From positions 1 to 49,932 of the forward strand of contig JBNGIQ010008804.1 of the NCBI GenBank assembly GCA_049999765.1: DNA of 49,932 nt. The letters run 5' to 3'. Position 1 is the stretch's first letter. Every line of letters begins with the position of its first letter. The notes under the pieces were generated by a model that worked only from the letters and a program-made list of their open reading frames with translations, did not search any database and was not told where the DNA came from. Positions 38,894 to 49,079 of the stretch are shown one piece after another. Both the position numbers and the translations under genes were made by a program. This DNA is from Phaeoceros laevis (taxonomy: Eukaryota; Anthocerotophyta; Anthocerotopsida; Notothyladales).

Positions 38894-41800
38894 GTCTGAG
38901 CCTTTTGAGTGGGCTGTTGTTCACTCTCATACTCTCGCTTCTTGCGTTTAACAAAACCATGGACGTCGGACTGGTGCAAGAGAACAGTTATACCCTTGTT
39001 GCGGAGGTGTTGTACCTCGGATGGTGGAAGGTCTATAGTGGAGCCCATCAGGTTGACCACCTTCAGATTTATCATGGAACGCACCTCAGGCAGCTGCTTT
39101 AGGCCTGTACAAGCTCCTAGGGACAGCCTGTTCAGGTCTTCCAAATTGTACGTTCGGTTTGGCAGGGCTTCCAGCTTGAAGCAGAAATCAAGCTCCAGAT
39201 GCTGTAACTTTTTCAGCTCTGTAACCTCATCAGGCAGCGCTTTCAGCAGCGCTTTCAAGCTCCAGCACGCCACCAAGCAGAGTGTTTGCAAGCTGCCCAG
39301 GCCTCCGATTTCCTTGGGTAAGCTCTTCAACGATATGCATAGCGTCAGGTTAAGCACAGTGAGGTTGCTCATAGAGCTGCTCATTTTTAGCTCAGCCAAA
39401 CGCTGGCAGTTGACGATGTAAAGCTTTTTCAGAGCTTCGCAGTTTGTGACACCTGAAAAACTTGTCAGGCCTTCGCAGGAGAGCAACTCCAGCTCTTCCA
39501 GGTTGTGTAGACTGCGAGTCTGGAAATCAGTTACTTGAGCACAACTTTCAAGATAGTGCCTGATCAGTGTGTCAAACCTTGGCATTGTCTTGAGATCTGT
39601 GCAGTCTATGAAGGTCAGGTCTTCTAGATGTGTCAGCTTCCCAAGTTCACCCATTATGTTGGAGCACTTCACTAGTATAAGTCGACGCAGTCCGGATGGA
39701 ATCTATCATGATTACAAGAGTTCACAAAGTATGATGGACTGGTCAATGGGTTCATCAAGTCACAATTTAATGCATAATTTGAATGCCATGTTGAGTACAG
39801 AACTTTTGTACTATGAATTACTCACCTTAAGATTTCCCTCACTATTGTCGATGTATCTCAAGAACAAGGTTTGCAGGTTTTGTAGAATTGTAGGTTCAAA
39901 CGGTAAACCCAACTCATGGGTGCTATCAAACCCCCAGTATAGGAACTTCAGCTCGTCGAGAGTCTTCACGCTGCGCCCTTTCATGATTGTTTCATGAAGC
40001 ACAAGACACCAGAGGCCTCGCACCTTATCGAGCATGCACCTCTGCAGCTTTTTGCAGCTGGACAAGCACAAGCTTCGCAACTGGTCGCACTCCTGGTCCC
40101 GAGCAGAAACAAGTTAAAGGTGCCCTCGAGAACATACATAGGTCCAGACTGAATTCCAAAGTTCTGGATGCATCACAACATCACAATGAAGGGACAAACA
40201 AACGGAGCCCTAAGATACCATCTGAAACTTCGTAGGTAGCTCATCGCTGACTTGGTTGATGTGCAATTTCTTGCCAAGGTCTATGTTGGTTGCAATATCG
40301 ATCGCGAGTGCAGCATGGACAATAGAGATCTGCCATGGTCCAGGGGTTGACGACCTTGTCTCCAAAAGCATCCTTGAGCTCCTTCCCAAGTTTGGTGTCG
40401 TAAATGAACTCACCCACGACAGCCAAGCGCTCTTCCACCCTGTGCTTGTTCATGTCTTCGAGCAGTTTTTTCAGCAATTGCTCGTCTCTCTCAGTGGATT
40501 TCTTTGTCAGTTCTTCCTGAACAGGTTTCCGCTTGTGAAGGCGCTGCCGGTAAGGCTGAGAAGGCGAGGTAGCCCTTCACACCGAGCGAGCAGGTCATCG
40601 AGGAGCTCTATGCTGTAAGAGCCCGTCGAGGGTATGTTGGCATGCAGCTTGAAAAGCGTTTTAGCATCCTCCTCTCCCAACGAATCCACAAACTGTTGAA
40701 GCGCAGAGCCGCTGGAGCCATCTGAATTATGAAATATGCTCTTGACTGCCTCATATATGGGGCTTCCTGCTTGTTGTACATCGCCTTCCACTGAAATCAG
40801 AATGCAACTGCGGGCTGGAAGCTGCGTCCAGAGTCTTGGAGGGAGCAAATCTTTCAACCGTTCTGCGCTTGATATGTTATCAATTGCAATCACGAGCTGC
40901 TTCTCTTCACCTTGTACCTCTTTCAAAGATTGCATGCAGTCAAGAATAAGTTGCTTTCCCACGTCCAAGTCTGCCAGGCTCGCTGTATCTATAGGGGGCA
41001 CACCCAAAGCATGGTTGAACGTCTTTTGCACTGACACTTTTGTCACCAGGTGCTAGGCCCGCTAAGGACATATCAATACAGATCATCTTCTGTTGATCTC
41101 CAGAAAAGCCCAGGTGCCTCACCTCCCGCATCAGTCGGCTCTTTCCCACCCCTTTTTTACCGTAAAAGAACACCACCGACACTGCTTTCCTTTCCAGACA
41201 TTTCAAGACATTTGTGCACCGGTCATCCCTGCCGATGAGAGGATCAAGTTCGTCCCAGTAGGGTTTAGGACATGGCAGGGGATACAGAGCAGCCAACTGA
41301 AGTTTCGCCGACAGGGACCGCAACTTGTTGAAACAGCCTTCCAGCAGTTCCATGTCCTGGTCTCCAGCTTCAAATCTTTTCAACTTGTGTCGGAATCCGA
41401 GGCAGCTACAGGAGCAGCAGTTGAAAATCGATTACTAAAATTGATTAAGGAGACTTTCAAGAGTAGCTACAGGTCTACCTTCAGACCTGTGTAGTACTAG
41501 CAACATCTTCAGGAGCCTGAAAGGGAGCGAAATGTTTGACAAGCACTGCAGGTGTACTCATGCACGCAATCCGTTCCATTTCTAAGAAGAAATCAACCAA
41601 CTCACCATGATGACGTTGCGGGAGGACTATAGCTAGTCTCGGCCTGGACTCCACGATGAGTTTCATCAGAGGGAGCAATCCTTTGCAGCACTTGAAAACA
41701 ATAGCAGAAGGTCTCAGCTGATATGTACAATATGAGTTCATCCTTATGGAACCTGACATCCATCCTTGAACACAGATCGAGTATCGTATGAACCTCCTGT

Positions 41801-42803
41801 AGCAATTCCCGGGCTTTTTTTTGCACAGCGGCCATGGTCTCTAACCGGGCCAATATCATGAAGCCAATCTTAATTAATATCCCGTAAGTGTAACGGACTT
41901 ACCTGTGAGGTAACTAGGTAGTTACCTGAAGTAACTAGTGTGTTACTTGATATCTAGCTGGGCTAGGTGTCAGATATCTAGCTGGGCTAGGTGTCAGATA
42001 TTGATAGGTTGGAATTGGGCATGAGTTGAGTGGGACCTAAGCTTAGGTCTGGCTCTGGAAGCTCTGTCCTGGAAGATTCCATTATAGCAAGAGCTTGAGT
42101 TGGGCAACTGCTTAGGTCTGGGACCTAAGAGTTGGCAACTGCTTAGGTCTGGGACCTAAGTTTAGAGCTAGATGCTTAGGTCTGGGACCTAAGTTTAGAT
42201 CTAGCTCTAGAGGCCTTATGGTACCTTGATATATAAAGAAAGGGCTGGCCCCAGTGGGGGAGGGCAAGTCCATCTGCGCTGTAGCAGCTCTGGGCGGGAT
42301 CTGGGGTCCTAATGCTGTGTCTTGTGTGCAATTGTGCAAATCATCTGAAGGAAAGATCTAGGGGTAAATCCTCTTTAACCGAGGTCCGTCACAGTAAGGT
42401 CCAATATCTTTGAAAGGCTCAAATATTGTCCGCAACGCACTGATAATCAACTCCCCGTCTGTTTGTGTGTCAAGCCCCTGCATTGGGAAACGTTAAGCAA
42501 ACTGCCGTACCCTAAATTTATGTACATCCCGTGGACAGGTTGAATTTCAGAGAGTTCCTCACGGACTGCAAAGTAGCTGCTGACAACTGGAGGATCGGGC
42601 TGCATAAATTTGCAGAAGACTGAACGCATGAGTTATTCAACTTACGTGCAGCTGCTGGGATTCGTCGGGAGCGGCCGCCTCCGCATGTCGTCCAAAACCT
42701 TTGAAAGCTCTTCCTTACTAGGGCCCAGCGGCTCACGGGGAAGAGCTTGAGGAGGCCCCATTGCCAGAGGCCGTGGTGGATGATCCGTTGATCGGGTCGC
42801 CAT
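38894..42803 (-). pseudogene. NB-ARC leucine-rich repeat (NLR) immune receptor, broken
   Basis: Start ATG 42803; exons (complement) 42646-42803, 42563-42599, then one from 42477 leftward that is split by the LTR at 41889-42393. Helical N-terminal coding (MAAVQKKARELLQEVHTI, GLLPLMKLIVESRPRL) is followed by the NB-ARC: GRDDRCTNVL, P-loop FYGKKGVGKSRLM (about 41140-41165), kinase-2 LVIAIDNI, and GLPL-type CEGLPRLLSLTG. LRR exons are 39826-40092 and 38894-39702 (SFSGVTNCEALKKLYIVNCQ, LTLCISLKSLPKEIGGLGSL). It is broken by the LTR insertion, by apparent frameshifts near 41045, 40545 and 40330, and by replacement of the C-terminal codons with LTR remnant plus copia integrase. NLRs are intracellular pathogen sensors. 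It lies head-to-head with the kinase at 43227. A sequencing-error explanation for single frameshifts cannot be excluded, but the insertions are unambiguous. Confidence 0.85.
41889..42393 (+). mobile_element. Solo LTR (505 bp) inserted in an NLR coding exon, TSD GTAAG
   Basis: It starts TGTAACGGACTTACC and ends AACCGAGGTCCGTCACA, with GTAAG at 41884-41888 and again at 42394-42398. Removing the LTR and one GTAAG rejoins a single open frame on the minus strand (...IFEPFKDIGPY then GILIKIGFMILARLE...), so the target was coding sequence. Inside are a TATA-like TTGATATATAAAGAAAGG (about 42227) and several copies of the hairpin CTTAGGTCTGGGACCTAAG. No internal retroelement genes remain, as expected after LTR-LTR recombination. 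Confidence 0.93.
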
Positions 42804-43226
42804 ACTTGGCAGGCAGGCAAGCTTAAGTCTTGTGATGCAAAGCCCACAGATCTATCGGCACAGAATATATGCGCTGAGTGAGTTCACGTTGATGGTGCTA
42901 TCGACGCAGGCTACCTCAGAGTCTGTCTACCGGCCGGGGATATCGATGCTGCTCAAGAGCAGCTCAGAGTCTCAGGCTCTGAGATTGTAGCCCGGGTTAT
43001 CACTTTCTTCCAGACGGCAGTCCCTCAAACCCGGACTTCCTACCAATCCAGTTTCAAGAATCCACTCATCCAACTTATATTATTAAACGTTTCTACGGTG
43101 CCCGATCAACCGTGACACTGCCTTCTGACCCGCGAATCAAGCTTCAATAAAGGCCCCTGGAGTCAAATTACGTCTCACCATACCTCAGGACTCCTCTTCT
43201 CTACAGACTGATATGCATTGACGAGC
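42804..43226. promoter_or_regulatory. Shared divergent promoter of the NLR and the kinase-PP2 gene
   Basis: Only 423 bp separate the two outward-facing ATGs (42803 minus, 43227 plus). An ATATTATTAAAC stretch lies near 43077 and AATAAAGG at 43145 on the kinase side; these are possible core elements but not proven. Such spacing implies a common regulatory region. Confidence 0.5.
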
Positions 43227-46115
43227 ATGGGAACATGCTACTCACGAGATCGGTTGCACAGCCCGCCGGCGCAGCTTGAACAGCTGCGTGCTCAAGATCT
43301 AGGCGCGATTCATGAGGGGTCCGCTGCAGATGGAACGGCCTATACATCCGAGCCGGAGGAAGTCTTGGTGATCAGCGGGAAGCTGGAAAAGGCTGCAGAT
43401 GAGACGCCCCAGATCACTGAGGATGCCGACAGCAGCTTAGAAGCACCTCCAATCGAGGCAGGTCTCGAATTTGCTCCGACGGATGTTTCCAACGGAACTC
43501 ATGATGCAAATGCCCATGACATCAATCAGGAGCTGCTCTCCCGATCCTCTTCCTCCTGGGCCACCGGCGTGGCACTCAAGTCGGTGACACTCTACACTTA
43601 CTCTGACGTAGAGAGGATGACGGAGAACCGCAACCCTAAGAACAGAATCGGCTATGGGTCCTTTGGCGTCGTGTATAAAGGCCTCGTGAAATTGGTGGAG
43701 AAAGATCTATGCACTCACTAGTAAGCAGGTTGAGGTTACCAAGGCTGTAGCTGTCAAGATTCTGGACACCAACGGTGCGGGCGACGATGTGAATGACCGC
43801 ACCGTGGACAAGTTCTAAAGCACTACACTTACAAGTCCTCTTTATGTCTACATCTGGTTGGCGTGCTTAGGCCTAGCTAGCCACGATCAGTTTCGAATTC
43901 AGGTTGTCTGCTCAGACTTGGCACAAGATCGATGGCTGAAAGACGACTAGCTAGGTCAAGATCTCATGTCTTTAGTGGCCTTGATCGGCTGAAAACTTCT
44001 ACAGGTGAAAGTCATGGCCTTGGCCAATCGTAAGCATCCCAATATTGTGGCACTGATGGGTTACTGCAAAGAGAAGAGAGCAATCATTTCCGAGTATGTA
44101 GATGGAGGCAATCTGGCTGAAGCTCTTCGCCCTGAAACAATACCACGGGGTAAACTTGTTTATTCCTCAACATTCTGCCCTTGAGCATCAAATGTTCTTT
44201 GTGTAGCTAGCTAGCATGTACACAATGATGTCCTCTTTCTAGCTGGTTTGGTGGTTGCTAAACCCGAAACCCTAAAGGTTTTGTTTTTCCAAACTAGTAA
44301 ATGCCCCCAACATCTCGTTGAATATTTACTCACAGCCAGCGGGCCCTACTTAAGGCTCAAAAGCTACTGCCTGCAGGTACAGTCCCCTTGAAACTGGACT
44401 GGAATTCACGGTTGAAGATACTTTTAGATGTAGCTTTGGGTACGTAGAGCCGAAGCTTTGACCAAGTCCATGCATTCCATTTCTGATTTCAATTGCAAGC
44501 AGTATGTCATCAAGGCAGTCTGCTAGATACTCTTGTCCTGGATTGTGAGCATTTTGCAGGCTTGCAGTTTCTACATGAGGAGTGCGAACGGCTCATCATA
44601 CACAGGGACATCAAACCCGCTAATATCCTTTTAATGTCTGGAACCTTGGAAGCTAAGCTTGCAGACTTTGGGATGTCAAAGCTGTCATCATTGGGAGCAG
44701 CCCAGACCCATTATGTGACACATGAGGGAGGAACCGTCGGCTACATAATTATGTCCAGAGTAAGTGACTCAAAAGTCCAGTCCCACAGTGTTCAAACAAA
44801 CCAGTTGACCTTCTACACGTATCTGGAGCAACAGATTTTGATTTGCAGTCTACATGTCTAGTGCTTCTCTGTTTGCAACTGGATATATCTAAGCATATAT
44901 ATATGTATACATGTCACATGTCCACGGCAGATATTGGAAAACAGGAACACTCTCTCGAGCATCGGATATCTACTGCTTTGGAGTAGTACTCTTGGAGATC
45001 CTCACCGCGAAACTACCCATTGTCGTGATAAATGAAAAAAGGAAGATACCGTTTGTCGATGAGAAAGACATTCGGAGCGAAGTCAAAGGCACACGCATAC
45101 ACATCTTGGAGACAGTACTTAAGTCTGGCCAGTTTTCTTGATTTGTTTGACCAAATCTAGTTATAGCCGGTATATGCCCTACACTAAACTTCACTACTGG
45201 TATGTCCACCTGGGCACCCAGTTGCAATTCACAAAATTGACTTCTACCTCTGCATACAGGTGCTCAACTTCCAGTCATCAGCACAAAGAGTTTGCAGACC
45301 CTGCTTTGGGGGAGGAATACAATTGCCTTGCTCTCCACCTTTTGGCACATGTGGCAGAAAAATGCATGCTGGAAGATCCAAACGAGCGACCCAGCATCAG
45401 CATGGTTGTGGAGGAAATTCGGCTAGCCCTAAATTTGACCTCCGGCCCTGGCATGCGCGCGCCTCTGGGTCTCCAACAGGATAAGGTCTACAGCCTGGGT
45501 GAGAGCTTTGTGGGTTGGTTGGATCCAGGCACAGGTGCATTCTGCCTACAGAAGTCCATGCAACGAAACTGCTGGGTCATTTGGGCTGAAAACTCGGAAC
45601 ACTACAGATGGGTGCAAGTCCCTGGTTCCAGGTTCGGACAGTCGGTTCAACTGACGCAGACGGGAGTCTGTTTGTTTGAGGGGTCCAACTGGTTGGTGGA
45701 GATGCCGATGCAACCAGGAGTCTACTCCCTGTCGTGGAGGTTCTTGGTCGACAAGGACTTAAGAGGATGGGGCTCTGCAGTGGAGTTTTCATGTGAGTCC
45801 GAAAATTTGATCAATGGTGAAGGTAAGAAAATCAAGGTAAGCCGCAAGAGGTTCATGGAAGCAGATGTTGAGCCCTCGCTTAGACAACTTGAGCTGAAAG
45901 ACCTTGCGCCCGCTCGATTGGACGAACTGGGTTGGATGGAGATCGAGGTGGCTCAGATTCAAGTTACACCAGACAAACCGCACCTTAATTGTTTTTGCGT
46001 GTGGCGGCTAGAAACGGGAGTGGAAGACAGGAGTGACGATAGATGGCTTGGTTATACGCCCTGTCACGTCATAACCATAACGAGTATGCTAAGATTTGCC
46101 AGGTTGGGAGTATGA
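43227..46115 (+). CDS. Receptor-like cytoplasmic kinase fused to a PP2/Nictaba-like domain
   Basis: I chose ATG 43227 (MGTCYSRDR): Gly2 and Cys4 form an N-myristoylation/palmitoylation signature, so membrane anchoring is likely. About 110 acidic, Ser-rich residues precede the kinase: IGYGSFGVVYKGL, VAVKIL, HPNIVALMGYCKEK, LDWNSRLKILLDVALG, IIHRDIKPANILL, LADFGMSKL, GTVGY, ASDIYCFGVVLLEIL, DPNERPSISMVV. After that, about 45480-46100 encodes a phloem-protein-2-type domain: FCLQKSMQRNCWVIWAENSE, YRWVQVPGSRF, VYSLSWRFLVD, LGWMEIEVAQIQV, NCFCVWRLETG. Exons I can place: 43227-43685, 43729 to about 43803, 44005-44149, 44377-44439, 44560-44759, 44931 to about 45139, 45260-46115. Two joins are doubtful: a 43-base intron at 43686-43728 and a phase mismatch of one base at 44759/44931. 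So it may be slightly damaged or misassembled. PP2 domains bind glycans; kinase activity is expected from the intact K, HRD and DFG. Confidence 0.8.
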
Positions 46116-47078
46116 ATTCTTCCCTCTCTGAAAGTATGAAATGCTCGTCTCTGAAAGGCTAGTCACCTAATATGGCAAACTGTGCGGCTCATCCATCTTA
46201 GCTCTAGGCTTCCCAACCTAGAGCTACCAATGTTCCAAGCGAAAATTCACAAAAAGAAGAAGAGGAAGAAGGGGTCCAAGCAGAACCTACTATCTAGACG
46301 AGAAACGAGGATGAGAAACGGTAAATGTTGATGTATTGGTATGAGCTACCCGGTATTGTGGGCCAAAATACCGCTTCCCGAGGCCAGATTGTGGCGCACA
46401 CAAGGCAAGAAACGTTTCGTGCTTTGTATTGGTCATTCCACAACCAAGAGGGAAAATCCGATTTGGCAACATGAATGCTGGTCTCTAAACGGTAGTCACC
46501 AATGTTCTAAACAGAAAATTAGTAAAAGAGAGACTTTTGAATGTTGCTGCTGCCTGTGCAGTGGTTGGAACAGTCTTGACATTTCAAGCTGAACTGCCAG
46601 CAATTAATTTTGACATTCAAGCTTGTACACAAGGACAGGTCAATAGTTTAAACAAGCAAAGCTAGTAAGTTACACAACAGAGAACAGGCCAGCACCTCTT
46701 TTGTGCTTTCTGCTTGATCAACTGATCATCCTAGTCTACGCTGCAATCTAGAATACATGGAAAAGGGCCACCAAGTGCTGTCATCTCCAAGAAGGAAGAG
46801 AAGCACCTCCAAAGCCGGCCAGACCCCTTAGGTCACGCTGCCATCTGCCAGTGGTGCCGGGACGCGCAGCCGCAGGAGTAGTCCCATGTCGGTCGGCCGT
46901 AAGGGTCGTCGGAGAAGGGGGAGGAAGAACCCCGGCGGGACTGGCGCAGCTTGCACAGCAGAGTATGGGTTCCTTTGGCCAAGTGTGCTTTTTAGGGGCA
47001 GCCGTGCCCAAGAGCCTGCCAGACAGCCCTCGGACACCTACACGTCAGGCCCAACCGGTGCCTCGCTTACGGACAAGG

Positions 47079-47131
47079 TTAGCCTAGAGTCCTTGCACCA
47101 ACCCCTCGGGGGAGGTCTAAGGTTCGACTCC
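47079..47131 (+). mobile_element. tRNA-like A/B box pair, possible SINE head
   Basis: TTAGCCTAGAG at 47079 loosely fits a pol III A box, and GGTTCGACTCC at 47121-47131 is an exact consensus B box followed by CGCTCTGGGCGAG. The full cloverleaf does not fold convincingly, so a tRNA-derived SINE or tRNA relic is more likely than a working tRNA. Confidence 0.4.
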
Positions 47132-47272
47132 CGCTCTGGGCGAGATTCGGTAATTATTCTGGATCGATAATGGCTCTCGAGTTTATTCTAGAGTCAGGCT
47201 CTACAGACTGTCTTGCACGCGATGTTTCGGTACCTCGGTACCCCAGACCCCTGTACGTCTGGTAGACCAAGG

Positions 47273-47366
47273 TCCCTGAATGGGGGCCCCGGTTGTCGCT
47301 TACAATCCCTGGACGGGGGCTCCCGGTTGTCGCTTACAATCTCTGGACGGGGGGCTCCCGGTCGCC
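47273..47366. repeat. Three-copy 34-bp tandem repeat
   Basis: Units starting at 47273, 47306 and 47340 read TCCCTG(A/G)A..GGGGGC.CCCGGTTGTCGCTTACAA with few changes; the third is shortened. Confidence 0.85.
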
Positions 47367-48048
47367 GGTCGAAATACCTTACGGGGTGTTCAATTCCCAT
47401 GTGGAGTTGGCTAAACACCATAATCTTCCTACTACTACTACCTAATTTGCAGTCCCTGCGATGGACGATGTCCGCCATGGTTTCCTCGGATTCCATGGTG
47501 CTGCACTTCTAGGGTCCCCATTATCAACATTGCACTCCTACCTTACCCTCTAACGAGTTGATAATGGTGGGACTCACCACTGCGTGATTGGCCTAGTCGC
47601 CTTGGTTTCAAAGGGGTTAGGGTTCAGGGTTCAAGAATTAGGGTTGACGGTTTGGGGTTTGGGGTCAGGGATCCCATACATGTTTCGCCCTTCCGGTCTC
47701 ATTAGTAAGATGGAAATTGGGTCACAATATGAGTTTGAAAGGGAGACATGTTTCCCTTATATAGTACTTTGTGCCACCTTTCAAACATGTCTCCCTTATA
47801 TAGTACTTTGTGCCACTATTTAGGAAGACTGTTGTGTCGAGACAACATTCCAAAATCTCGGTGTAAAGCTAAACTAATGCGGCTAACCTTGCTCTAGCTA
47901 GATAACTATCTGGCTTCCTAGAGTTTCTCCAACACATAGTGGGTTGGGGAAATAGGGATAAAGATGGAACTTGGTTGCTTTTCTCCAAAATGTTTAGGGT
48001 TTAGAACAGCCCCATGTGCAAAGACCCACTCCAATCATAATAGTCTAG

Positions 48049-48612
48049 TTTAAACATGAGGGGGTCCCTTTCTCCCTAGCATCTTTAGAGACAAAGGAAA
48101 GCATCCCTCCCTAGCATCTTTAGAGACAAGAAAAGCATCCCTGCTGGTACAAGCAATTCTCTTGAAACAATCGTTCACAAAGGAGGTAGGATAACCTCTT
48201 GCTCTTAAGTTTAAACGAGGGGGGTCCTTTTCTCCCTAGTATCTTTAGAGACAAGGAAAGCATCCCTCCCTAGCATCTTTAGAGACAAGGAAAACATCCC
48301 TGCTGGTACAAGCAATTCTCTTGAAGCAATCGTTCACAAAGAAGGTAGGATAACCTCTTGCTCTTAAGTTTAAATGAGGGGGTCCTTTTCTCCCTAGCAT
48401 CTTTAGAGACAAGGAAAGCATCCCTGCTGGTACAAGCAATTCTCTTGAAACAATCGTTCACAAAGGAGGTAGGATAACCTGTTATCAAAGGAGCTAGGAT
48501 AACCTTTAGATAGACCTAGCATCTTTAGAGACAAGGAAAGCATCATGCTGGTAGAAGCAATTCTACTGAAACAATCCTTTAGAAAGGAGGTAGAATAACC
48601 TCTTGCTCTGAG
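48049..48612. repeat. Complex tandem array, about four units up to 158 bp
   Basis: Each unit combines CCTAGCATCTTTAGAGACAA, GGAAAGCATCCCTGCTGGTA, CAAGCAATTCTCTTGAAACA, ATCGTTCACAAAGGAGGTAG and GATAACCTCTTGCTCTTAAG. Units start near 48061, 48220, 48378 and 48482; the first two contain an internal duplication of the first segment and the fourth is diverged. The minus-strand ORFs here are by-products of the repeat. Confidence 0.9.
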
Positions 48613-48789
48613 CACGTAATAGAAAAGTTTTCTAATCTGCAGGTAGCTGGAAAATTCACTCTCCCTAATCACATACCGCCGAAGTTCGCTGATGACGAAA
48701 GACTTCTTCTAGCTGGCTGGCTGCACGAGGGTGGACACGGATTCCCCATCATATGTTTATGGCGCCTTGTCTACTCCCCCATTCAACGA

Positions 48790-48940
48790 CAACTTACATG
48801 GGGCATGATGTCTAAGATTGTTCACCCCAACTTACANNNNNNNNNNTGTTCACCCCAACTTACATGGGGCATGATGTCTAAGATTGTTCACCCTAACCTT
48901 ACATGGGGCATGATGTCTAAGATTGTTCACCCTAACCTCC
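48790..48940. repeat. 39-bp minisatellite with an assembly gap
   Basis: TTACATGGGGCATGATGTCT, then AAGATTGTTCACCC(C/T)AAC repeats from 48794, 48860 and 48899. Ten Ns at 48837-48846 fall within the array, so the true copy number is unknown. Confidence 0.9.
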
Positions 48941-48941
48941 A

Positions 48942-49079
48942 GGCTAGCTGGATGGCCAAGTGGTATCGTTAGCCCTTTAGGGGTGCACCGGAGTTAGGTG
49001 CTAACTTCGGTGCCGTGCAGCATCCAGGATGCCCTCAGTTACTTGGAACGTAAAAACTATTCATTCATTCATTCATTCT
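48942..49079 (+). mobile_element. Probable tRNA-derived SINE with (ATTC)n tail
   Basis: TGGCCAAGTGG at 48953-48963 is an exact pol III A box in a tRNA-Ser/Leu-like context (GGATGGCCAAGTGGTATCGT). About 100 bp later the element ends in (ATTC)4-5 at 49059-49078, a LINE-type 3' tail. No clean B box is visible, so the head may be decayed. Confidence 0.5.

Larger units (their letters stand above)
46116..48048. other. Intergenic region without recognisable genes
   Basis: Small ORFs overlap on both strands without family resemblance. The sequence holds short repeats (a GTCTCTAAACGG/GTCTCTGAAAGG pair near 46150 and 46480, direct repeats of TCCCTTATATAGTACTTTGT at about 47751 and 47790) and a tRNA-like piece at 47079. 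Confidence 0.6.

Noticed and set aside
38527-39672. LRR-integrase frame as a designed integrated-decoy NLR
   Set aside because: The junction carries a remnant of an LTR end and the integrase has its own stop; accidental fusion is the simpler explanation.
41889-42393. The insert read as an NLR intron
   Set aside because: On the NLR strand it lacks GT at its start and AG at its end, while the LTR ends and GTAAG duplication explain it fully.
47079-47131. A functional tRNA gene
   Set aside because: The B box is perfect but the acceptor and D stems do not pair, and no anticodon arm is convincing.
48049-48612. CRISPR-like array
   Set aside because: The units are long, diverged and contiguous, lack constant short repeats with unique spacers, and the genome is eukaryotic.
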